Assembly (NCBI RefSeq): GCF_003345655.1
Contig: NZ_QQOH01000002.1
Coordinates: 186,001-250,000, forward strand
Direction: 5' to 3'
DNA from: Motiliproteus coralliicola
GTDB taxonomy: Bacteria; Pseudomonadota; Gammaproteobacteria; Pseudomonadales; Balneatricaceae
DNA: 64,000 nt
In this document: one piece after another, positions 34,243 through 42,993 of the stretch
Layout: each line of letters opens with the position of its first letter
Numbering within the stretch: position 1 is the first letter of the stretch
Program-made: the position numbers and the translations under genes
Notes under the pieces: generated by a model
What the model was told of the DNA's origin: nothing
The model's database searches: none
The model's input: only the letters and a program-made list of their open reading frames with translations

Positions 34243-34265
34243 CCATCGACATCATTGACGGGGTC

Positions 34266-34321
34266 AGCCTAAAGGGGCGAGATGACAGTTCGGTCGCAAC
34301 TTGATGGCACTCTGATGACCG
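34266..34321 (-). promoter_or_regulatory. Tandem Pho-box array and -10 upstream of the olsF-like gene
   Basis: Read on the minus strand, four heptamers recur at exact 11-bp steps: CGGTCAT, GTGCCAT, TTGCGAC, CTGTCAT (34321 to 34282). Ten nt later comes TAGGCT (34271-34266), then the gene start 24 bp further on. Layout and -10 are the same as before plcP. The central two heptamers are weaker matches. Confidence 0.78.
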
Positions 34322-34506
34322 CTTGTTTTTATTAACCATGAAAAAAATATGGATTAATAATTGATCCATCAACAGTTTTGACGCAGAATTCGCGGTTTTG
34401 CTGCCCACGGCAGCTGCAAGGTTTCTCAAGAGGGGCAAATGCCGAGGCGATATTCGCTGCCAAACGGCATTACCCCTGTCATCGGTTGATTCAAGCGGAC
34501 GCAAGG

Positions 34507-35670
34507 ATGATGGCTGCTTTAACGGTTGTAGGGCGCTGGTTGGCACTGATGCTGCCGGTGGTCTTGTTGGCGGGATGTTCCCCATCGCAATCCTCAGACC
34601 CCATCCGACTGGGAGTCGTGTTGCCGCTAACCGGGGCCTTTCAAACTTACGGGCAGCAGGGACTGAACGGTGCCACCCTGGCGGTCGAACAGATCAACGC
34701 GGCCGGCGGTGTGCTGGGGCGTCCGCTGCAACTGGTGGTCCGTGATAACCGTACCCTTCCCGCCGAAGCCGTACGCCTGACCCGAGAGCTGATCCAGATC
34801 GATGATGTATTTGCGCTGATCGGGCCGGTCAGCAGCGCGGCCCGTCGCGCCATGCAGGAAGTGGCGGCGCAGTATCAGGTGCCGCAATTCTACGGTATCG
34901 ACTACGAAGGCGGTCAGTTCAGCCGCTATCTGATCTGCTACAGCACGATACCGGCACACTACGTCGATCCGCTGATCCCCTATCTAAAAAGCCAAAGCGA
35001 TAACAGCTTTTATATCTTCGGTTATGACTATGTCTGGCCCCATCAGATGAGTCAGCGCATCAGCACCGAAGTCGAACGCTACCAGGGCCGCGTTGCCGGG
35101 GTGGAATTTACCCCGTTCGGGGTGACCGATTTCTCTGCGGTACTGGCGCGGATCAAGGCCTCCGGAGCGCAGAATTTGATGCTGATCCTGCCCGGTGAGG
35201 ACGGCTTCAACTTTATCCGCCAGATGCACCGCTTCGACTTCGGCAGAACCCTGAATACGGTGGCGTTCGCCGCCGATGAGACCTACCTGGAAGCGCTTAA
35301 ACCGGACCAAAGCCAGGGCCTGTTGAGCGCGCTGCACTTTATCAGCGATAAAGATTCGCCGTTGGTGCGCGACTACGTCAACGACTATCAGCGGCGTTTC
35401 GGCGACCAGACTCTGCCGACCTATTCCAGTCGTGCCCATTACAGCCAGATCTACCTGCTCAAGCGGGCCCTGGAGCAGGCCGGACAGGTGGACCGGGAAG
35501 CGATGCTGGATGCGCTGCCGGGGTTGCAGCTATATCAGGGAGAGGAGGGGATCAGGCTGCGCGCCGATCACCATTTTGATCTGCCGATGTACCTGGGACG
35601 CTTCGATCAGGGGCAGTTGCGGGTGATCGAAGAGCTGGGAACCATCAGCCCCGCGGATCAGAGGCTCTGA
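34507..35670 (+). CDS. Periplasmic ligand-binding lipoprotein (branched-chain amino acid/amide type)
   Basis: 387 residues. The signal ends in a lipobox (LMLPVVLLAGC). The mature part is a type I periplasmic binding fold: IRLGVVLPLTGAFQTYGQQG, LAVEQINAAGGVLGRPLQ, then ALIGPVSSAARRAMQEVAAQ, like AmiC/LivJ/UrtA-type receptors. No ABC permease genes follow. Instead a membrane diguanylate cyclase starts 3 nt after the stop, so this protein is likely its periplasmic input. Ligand unknown. ATG 34510 is an equally good start. Confidence 0.85.
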   Translation: MMAALTVVGRWLALMLPVVLLAGCSPSQSSDPIRLGVVLPLTGAFQTYGQQGLNGATLAVEQINAAGGVLGRPLQLVVRDNRTLPAEAVRLTRELIQIDDVFALIGPVSSAARRAMQEVAAQYQVPQFYGIDYEGGQFSRYLICYSTIPAHYVDPLIPYLKSQSDNSFYIFGYDYVWPHQMSQRISTEVERYQGRVAGVEFTPFGVTDFSAVLARIKASGAQNLMLILPGEDGFNFIRQMHRFDFGRTLNTVAFAADETYLEALKPDQSQGLLSALHFISDKDSPLVRDYVNDYQRRFGDQTLPTYSSRAHYSQIYLLKRALEQAGQVDREAMLDALPGLQLYQGEEGIRLRADHHFDLPMYLGRFDQGQLRVIEELGTISPADQRL

Positions 35671-35673
35671 TCG

Positions 35674-37506
35674 ATGGGGTTACGCTGGCGCATTTCGCTG
35701 TGGTTGTTGCCGTTCGCTGTGGCGGTGCTGGGGTTTATCGGCAGTTATTACCTGGCCAATCGGCAACTGCTGGAGAACCAGCTGCAGCAGACGATGCAGA
35801 GTGCGCTGGTTAGCGGTAGCCGCGAGCTGAATGTGCTGCTGGAGCAGCGGAGTCAGGAGTTTAAGTATCTCGGGCGTCTGATCGATGAGTGTTCCAATCC
35901 GCGTGCCGGGATGGATCGCGAGCAGCGCTTCGGCCTGGCGTTGGGGCAGGTCGACGGGTTCTCGGCGCTGGCGGTGTCGGATCTGGATGGCGAGCTGCAG
36001 CAGCTGCTGATGTCGCCGGTCGCCAGTAACCGCCATATCCTGCCCCGCTCGGTTCAAGGAACATCGACCCTGACCCGGGATACCTTCAAGTCGCTGCGGC
36101 AGCAGCTGCTGCAATGGCAAGAGCAGCGTCAAAGTTATCGCGGCCAGATCGAGGCGCTGCTGGACGAGCAGGCGCTGATGAACCAGCGCGGTGAGCGCAA
36201 CTCCCAGCGTTATCGACAGGTCCAGGCCCAGGTCGCGATGCTGCAGGGGGCCATCTATCAGCTGCCGGTGACGGTACTGTTCTCCGGTGCCAGCGAGGTG
36301 GAGCAACTGGGGTTGCCGTTTCGTGACGATACCTACCTGTTTATCCGGCCCTATCTGAACTGCGACGATCAGGTGGCGGGCTTTATCACCGCCTATCTGG
36401 ATTGGACTAGGGTGGAGGACAGCCTCTACCGAACCAAGCAGGCGCTGTTGGCCCAGGGCTTCAATAATGTCGATGTGGTGCTGGCCGATATTGCGATGTC
36501 GCGCTGGATCACCAAGGCCGGTGCGCTGGCCGACGCCGGCAAGCCGCGAGGGCTGGATGTGATGCTGGAAGCCGAAGACAGCCAGCTGGATCGGCTCGGT
36601 TTTATCGGCAGTGCCGCGGTGTCGGATCCGCGCCAGTTGATGCATCGCTATCGCAAGGCGATGCCGATGGTCGGGATCCAAGGCTCGGGGCGACGGTTGC
36701 TGGCGGAGGCGGAGTCTAACTTCCGGCTGATGGTGTTTATCCATCGCGCTGAGTTCGAGCAGCGTGACCGGGGACTGCTGTCGCAGGCACTGGCCTGGGG
36801 CGGACTCTCGATCGGCTTGTTGCTGGTACTGATCGCGCTGCTGTCGAAACAGATTGCCCAGCCGGTGGTCGATCTGACCGGCAGCATCAAACGCCTGGCC
36901 CGGGGGGAGAAATTAACTTCGTCGGACAGTTATCGGCGCGATGAGATCGGCCAGTTGATCCGCGAGTTTGACTGTATGGCCGAAGCGCTGCACCACAAGA
37001 GTGAGCAGTTACTGACCCAGGCCAGTACCGACTCGCTGACCGGTTGTCTGACCCGGCGGGCGCTGACCGAGGTGGCGCAGCACCTGCACCAGAAAACGAT
37101 TGCGACCGATGATCGCCTCAGTTTGATCCTGATGGATCTGGACCACTTCAAGCGGATCAACGATCAGTTTGGCCATTCGGTCGGGGATAAGGTGCTGGTG
37201 GCGTTTTGCGATCAGGTGCGGGCCAATCTGCGCAGCGACGATAAGTTCGGGCGCCTCGGCGGTGAGGAGTTTATCGTCATGTTCCCCGGTTCGGGGCTGT
37301 TGGAATGTCTGGCTATCGCGGAGCGGATCCGACGCTCGGTTGCCGCGATGGATCTGGCCGACGAGAATCAGCAGCCGATCACGGTCACCGTCAGTATCGG
37401 CGCCTACGAATGGAAAACCGACGACAGTTTCGACCAGGCGCTGCGACGTGGAGACGGAAAGCTGTATCAGGCCAAGGCGATGGGGCGTAACCGCATCTCG
37501 TTCTAA
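35674..37506 (+). CDS. Membrane diguanylate cyclase with periplasmic sensor and HAMP domain
   Basis: 610 residues. An N-terminal membrane helix (about 5-25), a ~340-residue periplasmic region, a second helix (about 370-390), a HAMP domain, then GGDEF (about 440-610). The active site is GGEEF with an upstream RSDD that fits the RxxD product-inhibition site. It makes c-di-GMP at the inner membrane. It is immediately downstream of, and so probably driven by, a periplasmic binding protein gene. Confidence 0.92.
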   Translation: MGLRWRISLWLLPFAVAVLGFIGSYYLANRQLLENQLQQTMQSALVSGSRELNVLLEQRSQEFKYLGRLIDECSNPRAGMDREQRFGLALGQVDGFSALAVSDLDGELQQLLMSPVASNRHILPRSVQGTSTLTRDTFKSLRQQLLQWQEQRQSYRGQIEALLDEQALMNQRGERNSQRYRQVQAQVAMLQGAIYQLPVTVLFSGASEVEQLGLPFRDDTYLFIRPYLNCDDQVAGFITAYLDWTRVEDSLYRTKQALLAQGFNNVDVVLADIAMSRWITKAGALADAGKPRGLDVMLEAEDSQLDRLGFIGSAAVSDPRQLMHRYRKAMPMVGIQGSGRRLLAEAESNFRLMVFIHRAEFEQRDRGLLSQALAWGGLSIGLLLVLIALLSKQIAQPVVDLTGSIKRLARGEKLTSSDSYRRDEIGQLIREFDCMAEALHHKSEQLLTQASTDSLTGCLTRRALTEVAQHLHQKTIATDDRLSLILMDLDHFKRINDQFGHSVGDKVLVAFCDQVRANLRSDDKFGRLGGEEFIVMFPGSGLLECLAIAERIRRSVAAMDLADENQQPITVTVSIGAYEWKTDDSFDQALRRGDGKLYQAKAMGRNRISF

Positions 37507-37526
37507 CGGCGGCGGCGGACGTTGCC

Positions 37527-37967
37527 TCAGCGTGCATCCTTGGGGGTGTCCATCACCACCAGGGTCATGATCGAATCCACCTGGGGAATCTCTCCCAATA
37601 CGTCGGTATGAAAGCGCTTGTAAGCGACCAGGTCGGTTGTTTCCACCCGTAATAGAAACTCGCAGGAGCCAGTGACATTGTGGCACTCGGTCACCTCGGC
37701 AGCCCGTTGAATATGGGCTTCGAACTGCTGTTGCGACTGCTTGCTGTGGTTGGAGAGACCGATGGTGACGTAGGCGACAAAACCGACTCCCAACTGATTC
37801 ATATCCAATACCGCCCGGTAGCCCTTGATAACACCGCTGCGTTCCAGCTCTTGGACCCGCCGCAAGGTGGCCGAAGGGGACAAACCGATCTTGTCAGCCA
37901 ACTCCACATTTGACTGTCTGCCGTCGAGTTTTAGCTCGCGCAATATTCGTTCGCTGTATTTATCCAT
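37527..37967 (-). CDS. Lrp/AsnC-family regulator
   Basis: 146 residues from the ATG at 37967. HTH (LKLDGRQSNVELADKIGLSP) then RAM domain (VGFVAYVTIGL, VTGSCEFLLRVETTDLVAYK). It is divergent from a LysE-type exporter with ~110 bp between, the usual arrangement for an amino-acid-sensing regulator controlling export. The longer upstream frame is not needed. Confidence 0.9.
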   Translation of the reverse strand: MDKYSERILRELKLDGRQSNVELADKIGLSPSATLRRVQELERSGVIKGYRAVLDMNQLGVGFVAYVTIGLSNHSKQSQQQFEAHIQRAAEVTECHNVTGSCEFLLRVETTDLVAYKRFHTDVLGEIPQVDSIMTLVVMDTPKDAR

Positions 37968-38076
37968 AACGCAATGATGTTGTTGTTGGTGGCTGATTGG
38001 GGACGATATAGGTGAAAAATTTACCCGTCGAATCAATAAAATGTAAAGAATAAATTACGACGGAAGAGGTCTTTCC

Positions 38077-38670
38077 ATGGAGTACCAGCAGCTTATTGCG
38101 TTAGCGACTTTCGCCTTCGCATCCACCGCGACGCCGGGTCCGAATAACATCATGTTGATGACATCCGGCGCCAATGTCGGCTTTGTTCGGACGATTCCCC
38201 ATATGCTGGGGATTACGCTGGGATTCAGCCTGATGGTGTTCTTGGTGGGCGCCGGCATCATGGGCGTTTTCTCGGTCTATCCCCTGGTGCTGCAGTCGCT
38301 CCAGATCGGCTGCCTGATCTATCTGATCTACCTGGCGATCAAGATCGCCCGCAGTCGCCCCGGCGGTAGCCTGGGCTCGGACTATAAGCCCATGAGCTTC
38401 CTGGCCGCGGCCGGTTTCCAATGGATCAATCCCAAGGCCTGGTCGATGGCGCTGGCGGCGATCAGTGTTTACAACGTGTCGGCGTCCTGGAGTGGGGTGC
38501 TGATCATCGCCGGGGTGTTCGCGTTGGTGAATATCCCCTCGGTCACGCTGTGGACTTGGGCGGGGCAGCAATCGAAGAGTTTGTTGAACAACTCGTCCAG
38601 GATGACCGCGTTTAATTATTTGATGGCCGGATTGCTGCTGGCATCTACCCTGCCGATGGTCGAACTATAG
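38077..38670 (+). CDS. LysE-family amino acid exporter
   Basis: 197 residues, six hydrophobic helices. Signature TATPGPNNIMLMTSGANVGF at the N-terminus and FQWINPKAWSMALAAI in the middle. Inner-membrane efflux of an amino acid is expected. Divergent Lrp-type regulator at 37527. It is only distantly similar to the other LysE gene at 26595. Confidence 0.9.
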   Translation: MEYQQLIALATFAFASTATPGPNNIMLMTSGANVGFVRTIPHMLGITLGFSLMVFLVGAGIMGVFSVYPLVLQSLQIGCLIYLIYLAIKIARSRPGGSLGSDYKPMSFLAAAGFQWINPKAWSMALAAISVYNVSASWSGVLIIAGVFALVNIPSVTLWTWAGQQSKSLLNNSSRMTAFNYLMAGLLLASTLPMVEL

Positions 38671-39016
38671 CTGCCATCCAGGCACGGATTCTTAGTTTCG
38701 ATGCCTCGCGTCTCGTGTGGGCTAACATTCATCAAAACAACCGATTAGCTTCAGATTGCCGACAGCCGATTGCGATCTGGGCGGCAGCCATGGGCCGGAT
38801 TCGGATCGCGTTGGCCGCAGCGATAGCTAACTCTGACAGGGGTCGAGGGGAGGAAAGATCGGACTAAAGAAGTGTTTGAAATATTTTACAAGGCGTTTTT
38901 TTTGATATACAAAGGCAGACCCTCTCGCTTACCCAGCCGGAGGCTATAGTTATAGACAGCGGCTTACCCAGCGGTTGTCCCCACATGCCTCAACTAACAA
39001 AAACAATGAGGACGTT
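38671..39016. other. Intergenic region before the bkd genes
   Basis: About 345 bp with no supported gene. An A+T-rich stretch (around 38875-38915) about 100-140 bp before the E1alpha start is the likely promoter area. I see no clear operator. GAGGA lies 4 nt before the bkd ATG. Confidence 0.4.
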
Positions 39017-40207
39017 ATGAGCACCCAGGCTAACCGGGCTATCCATAAGCCCCAGTTTATCCGTGGTGACGCCCTGCAAATTCCCACCTACAAGGTGTTG
39101 AAGCAGGACGGAAACCTATACAAAAACGCGCAGATGCCCGACATCGATGAGGCATTGGCGCAACGCATCTATCGGGCGATGGCCCGCACCCGTATGCTCG
39201 ATGAGCGCGGACTGGCTTCACAGCGCCAGGGCCGACTCAGCTTCTATATGCAGAGCACCGGTGAAGAAGCCGTGACCGTCGGTTTTGCTGCGGCACTGGA
39301 TGATCAGGACATGATCATGGCCCAGTACCGCGAGCAGGGCGCACTGGTCTATCGTGGCTTCACTCTCGATGAGTTCATGAACCAGTTGTTCAGCAACGCC
39401 AAGGACCATGGTAAGGGCCGGCAGATGCCGATCCATTATGGCTCCTCCGAGCTGCACTACATGACCATCTCGTCGCCCTTGGCGACCCAGATTCCCCAAG
39501 CTACCGGTTACGCCTACGGCCAGAAAATGGCCGGTGATGGCCACTGCACCGTGGCGGTCTTCGGCGAAGGGGCTGCCTCGGAAGGTGACTTCCATGCGGC
39601 GCTGAATATGGCGTCGGTGCTGAAGGTGCCGGTGATCTTCCTGTGCCGGAACAATGGCTACGCGATCTCGACCCCGTCGTCGGAGCAGTTTGCCGGTGAT
39701 GGTATCGCACCGCGGGCGTTAGGCTACGGCATGCACACCATCCGCATCGATGGTAACGATATCCTGGCGGTGCTCGAGGCGACCCGCGAAGCGCGCAAGA
39801 TCGCCGTGGAGCAGAACGAGCCGGTACTGATCGAGGCGATGAGCTACCGACTGGCGGCCCACTCGTCGTCGGATGATCCGTCCGGTTACCGCAGCAAGAA
39901 AGAGGAAGCCAAGTGGCGCGATAAAGATCCGCTTGAGCGGATGAAAAACTGGATGATCCAGCAGGACTGGTGGAGCGAAGAGCAGGATAAAGAGCTGTTC
40001 GAAGCCGAACGCCAGCTAGTGATGGCAGCGATGAAGAAGGCCGAGAAAGTGCCGGCGCCCCATCCCGACGAGATGATCACCGACGTCTATGACACCCCGA
40101 CCCCGCACCTGGAGCAGCAGCTGGCTGAACTCAAGGGGCATATCCAGCGTTACCCCGAGGTCTATCCGAAGGCCGCGGCGGCACTTGGTTATAAGGAGGG
40201 TGAATAA
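39017..40207 (+). CDS. bkdA1: Branched-chain 2-oxo acid dehydrogenase E1 alpha subunit
   Basis: 396 residues; start ATG 39017 with GAGGA at 4 nt. Thiamine-diphosphate enzyme: [21 protein letters not shown] with the GDG...N-type cofactor region, and the phosphorylation-loop equivalent [16 protein letters not shown]. The long N-terminus (about 45 residues before the catalytic part) and [15 protein letters not shown] are typical of Bkd rather than Pdh. First step of Leu/Ile/Val degradation, feeding isovaleryl-CoA to the dehydrogenase at 50939. Confidence 0.9.
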   Translation: MSTQANRAIHKPQFIRGDALQIPTYKVLKQDGNLYKNAQMPDIDEALAQRIYRAMARTRMLDERGLASQRQGRLSFYMQSTGEEAVTVGFAAALDDQDMIMAQYREQGALVYRGFTLDEFMNQLFSNAKDHGKGRQMPIHYGSSELHYMTISSPLATQIPQATGYAYGQKMAGDGHCTVAVFGEGAASEGDFHAALNMASVLKVPVIFLCRNNGYAISTPSSEQFAGDGIAPRALGYGMHTIRIDGNDILAVLEATREARKIAVEQNEPVLIEAMSYRLAAHSSSDDPSGYRSKKEEAKWRDKDPLERMKNWMIQQDWWSEEQDKELFEAERQLVMAAMKKAEKVPAPHPDEMITDVYDTPTPHLEQQLAELKGHIQRYPEVYPKAAAALGYKEGE

Positions 40208-40208
40208 G

Positions 40209-41186
40209 ATGGCCAAGATGAACCTATTGCAGGCGGTCAACAACGCCCTCGATATCGCGATGCAGGACAACGAGCGGGTGATCTGCTTCGGTGAGGACGT
40301 CGGCGTCTTCGGTGGCGTGTTCCGTGCCACCAGCCACCTGCAGGAAAAATACGGCCGTGATCGCTGCTTCAACACCCCGCTGGTGGAGCAGGGCATTATC
40401 GGCTTTGCCAACGGCTTGGCCTCGCAAGGCTCGGTGCCGGTGGCCGAAATTCAGTTCGCCGATTATATCTTCCCGGCGTTCGATCAGATCGTGAACGAGT
40501 CGGCCAAGTTCCGTTACCGCTCCGGTAACCTGTTCGATGTGGGCGGCTTGACGATCCGGACCCCTTACGGCGGCGGTATCGCCGGTGGTCACTACCACTC
40601 GCAGTCTCCCGAAGCCTACTTTGCCCACACGCCGGGTCTGAAAATCGTGGTGCCGCGTAATCCGCACCAGGCTAAAGGCCTGCTGTTGGCCTCGATCCGT
40701 GATCCCAACCCGGTGGTGTTCTTCGAGCCGAAGCGGATTTACCGCGCCTCGGTCGGTGAAGTACCGGAGGAGGATTACCAACTGCCGCTGGGCAAGGCCG
40801 AAGTGGTTCGCGAAGGCAGCGATATCACCCTGCTGGCCTGGGGCGCGCAGATGGAGTACATCGAGAAGGCAGCCGAGCTGGCCGACAAGGATGGCATCTC
40901 CTGCGAGCTGATCGATCTGCGCACCATCCTGCCCTGGGATGTGGATACCGTGGCCGAGTCGGTCAAGAAGACCGGCCGTCTGCTGATCAGCCATGAAGCC
41001 CCGTTGACCGGCGGCTTTGCCGGCGAGATCGCGACCACCATTCAGGATCAGTGCTTCCTGTACCTGGAATCCCCCATTGCCCGTGTTGCCGGGCTCGACG
41101 TGCCTTACCCGCTGGCACTGGAAAAGGAATATATCCCGGACCAGTGGAAGATCTACGAAGCGATTAAGGCCAGCGTGAATTTCTAA
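40209..41186 (+). CDS. bkdA2: Branched-chain 2-oxo acid dehydrogenase E1 beta subunit
   Basis: 325 residues, ATG 40209 one base after the E1 alpha stop, with AAGGAGG upstream. E1beta signatures: [48 protein letters not shown] and [14 protein letters not shown]. Forms the alpha2beta2 E1 with the previous gene. Confidence 0.93.
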   Translation: MAKMNLLQAVNNALDIAMQDNERVICFGEDVGVFGGVFRATSHLQEKYGRDRCFNTPLVEQGIIGFANGLASQGSVPVAEIQFADYIFPAFDQIVNESAKFRYRSGNLFDVGGLTIRTPYGGGIAGGHYHSQSPEAYFAHTPGLKIVVPRNPHQAKGLLLASIRDPNPVVFFEPKRIYRASVGEVPEEDYQLPLGKAEVVREGSDITLLAWGAQMEYIEKAAELADKDGISCELIDLRTILPWDVDTVAESVKKTGRLLISHEAPLTGGFAGEIATTIQDQCFLYLESPIARVAGLDVPYPLALEKEYIPDQWKIYEAIKASVNF

Positions 41187-41199
41187 GGGGGTATGGGTG

Positions 41200-42837
41200 A
41201 TGATTAAAGATTTTATTTTGCCGGATATCGGCGAAGGTATCGTCGAATGTGAGCTGGTCGAATGGCTGGTGGCCGAGGGCGACCTGATCGAAGAGGATCA
41301 GCCGGTTGCCGATGTGATGACCGATAAGGCGCTGGTACAGATTCCGGCGCCCTATGCCGGCCGGGTGACCAAGCTGTATTACCAGCAGGGCGACATCGCC
41401 AAGGTTCATTCGCCGCTGTTTGAGATCAACTTGGAGGGAGGTGAATCAGGCGGTGAATCAGCCGCTGCCGCCGAACCCACAGCACCGGAAGCGAGTCAGT
41501 TCCAAAGTGCACAAAACGAGGCTGCTGCTGCGGCTGCACCGGTGGCCAGCGGGCCGATCGGTGCGGTGGAAGACTTTATTCTGCCAGATATCGGCGAGGG
41601 GATTGTCGAGTGCGAGGTGGTCGAGTGGCTGGTGGCCGAAGGCGACCATATCGTTGAAGATCAGCCGATCGTCGACGTGATGACCGACAAGGCACTGGTG
41701 CAGATCCCGGCCCACAAGAACGGCGTGATCGGCAAACTCTATTATGCCCAGGGCGAGATCGCCAAGGTCCATGCGCCGCTGTTCGCGTTGATTTCTGAGG
41801 GTGCGGTGGCGACCGAGGCGGCGCCTGCGGCTGCTGAAACGGTGGCTCCGGTTGCTGCGGCGGTGAACGCGCCTGTGGCGGCTCCGGTATCGGTTGCAAC
41901 GACGACCACTGCCGCGCCGGTACGTTCCGGCAAAGCGCTGGCCAGTCCGGCGGTGCGTCGAATCGCCCGTGAATACCAGATCGATATCGCCCAGGTACCG
42001 GGTTCGGGCAAGAACGGCCGGGTGTTGAAGGAAGATATCGTTCGCTTCCAGCAGGGTGGTGGTGCCAGTCAGCCTGCTAATGTCGAAAGCGCAGCAAAAT
42101 CGGTTGTGCAGCCGGTAGCCGCGCCTCAAGGCGAGGTTCGGGTTGAGCCGATCAAGGGGATCAAGGCCGCCATGGCACGGCAGATGAGCCTGTCGATGTC
42201 GACCATTCCGCACTTCACCTACGGTGATGAAGTGGACGTCAGTGGCTTGCTGGCGATGCGTGCCAAGCTCAAGCCCAAGGCGGAAGAGCGGGGCATTCGC
42301 TTGACCCTGATGCCGTTCATTATGAAGGCGCTGGCGATGGCGATCGCCGAGTATCCGATCCTTAATAGCCGGGTCAACGACGACTGCACCGAGATTCACT
42401 ACCAGCCGCACTGCAATATCGGTATGGCGGTGGATTCGAAGATGGGTCTGATCGTACCGAACATCAAGAAGGTTGAGACCCTGAGCATTCTTGAGATCGC
42501 CCAGGAAGTGGCCCGATTGACCGAGTCGGCCCGTTCCGGCCGAGTCGATCCGGCCGATCTGGCCGACGGTACCATCAGTATCTCCAATATCGGTGCGCTG
42601 GGTGGAACCTACGCGGTACCGGTGGTGAATCCGCCGGAGGTGGCGATCGTGGCACTGGGCAAGACCCAGTCGTTGCCGCGCTTCAACGACGCCGGCGAGG
42701 TGGAAGCCCGTTCGATCATGAACATCAGTTGGTCCGGCGATCATCGGATTATCGACGGTGGCACCATCGCCCGCTTCAGTCTGCTGTGGCAGTCGTTGCT
42801 GGAGGATCCGTCGGCGATGCTGTTGGATCTCTCCTAG
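41200..42837 (+). CDS. bkdB: Dihydrolipoamide acyltransferase E2 with two lipoyl domains
   Basis: 545 residues. Two lipoyl domains (about 1-75 and 120-195), each with the lipoyl-Lys motif DVMTDKALVQIPA. Ala/Pro linkers are followed by a peripheral E1-binding domain (ALASPAVRRIAREYQIDIAQ, about 245-280) and the acyltransferase core with the catalytic SWSGDHRIIDGGTIARF. The duplicate lipoyl domain is atypical for Bkd E2, which usually has one. No E3 gene (lpd) follows; a terminator does. GTG 41197 is an alternative start. Confidence 0.92.
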   Translation: MIKDFILPDIGEGIVECELVEWLVAEGDLIEEDQPVADVMTDKALVQIPAPYAGRVTKLYYQQGDIAKVHSPLFEINLEGGESGGESAAAAEPTAPEASQFQSAQNEAAAAAAPVASGPIGAVEDFILPDIGEGIVECEVVEWLVAEGDHIVEDQPIVDVMTDKALVQIPAHKNGVIGKLYYAQGEIAKVHAPLFALISEGAVATEAAPAAAETVAPVAAAVNAPVAAPVSVATTTTAAPVRSGKALASPAVRRIAREYQIDIAQVPGSGKNGRVLKEDIVRFQQGGGASQPANVESAAKSVVQPVAAPQGEVRVEPIKGIKAAMARQMSLSMSTIPHFTYGDEVDVSGLLAMRAKLKPKAEERGIRLTLMPFIMKALAMAIAEYPILNSRVNDDCTEIHYQPHCNIGMAVDSKMGLIVPNIKKVETLSILEIAQEVARLTESARSGRVDPADLADGTISISNIGALGGTYAVPVVNPPEVAIVALGKTQSLPRFNDAGEVEARSIMNISWSGDHRIIDGGTIARFSLLWQSLLEDPSAMLLDLS

Positions 42838-42876
42838 CGGCCTGATAGCCCTGTCTTGTCGCTAACAAAGCGTCGT

Positions 42877-42936
42877 TAAAAAGAGGCTCAAAATGCTCAT
42901 TTACTCCAGTAAACTGCGCTTTTGGGCCTCTTTTTC
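42877..42936. terminator. Terminator after the bkd operon
   Basis: AAAAAGAGGC-TCAAAA-TGC...GC-GCTTTTGG-GCCTCTTTTTC, with an inner TTACT/AGTAA pairing. It is a long interrupted stem with A- and T-runs at the ends. Confidence 0.8.
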
Positions 42937-42993
42937 TTATGCCAATGCCCTTCGTTACACGCTGACTTGGTTCAAGCGCTTGGATTCTCGTTG

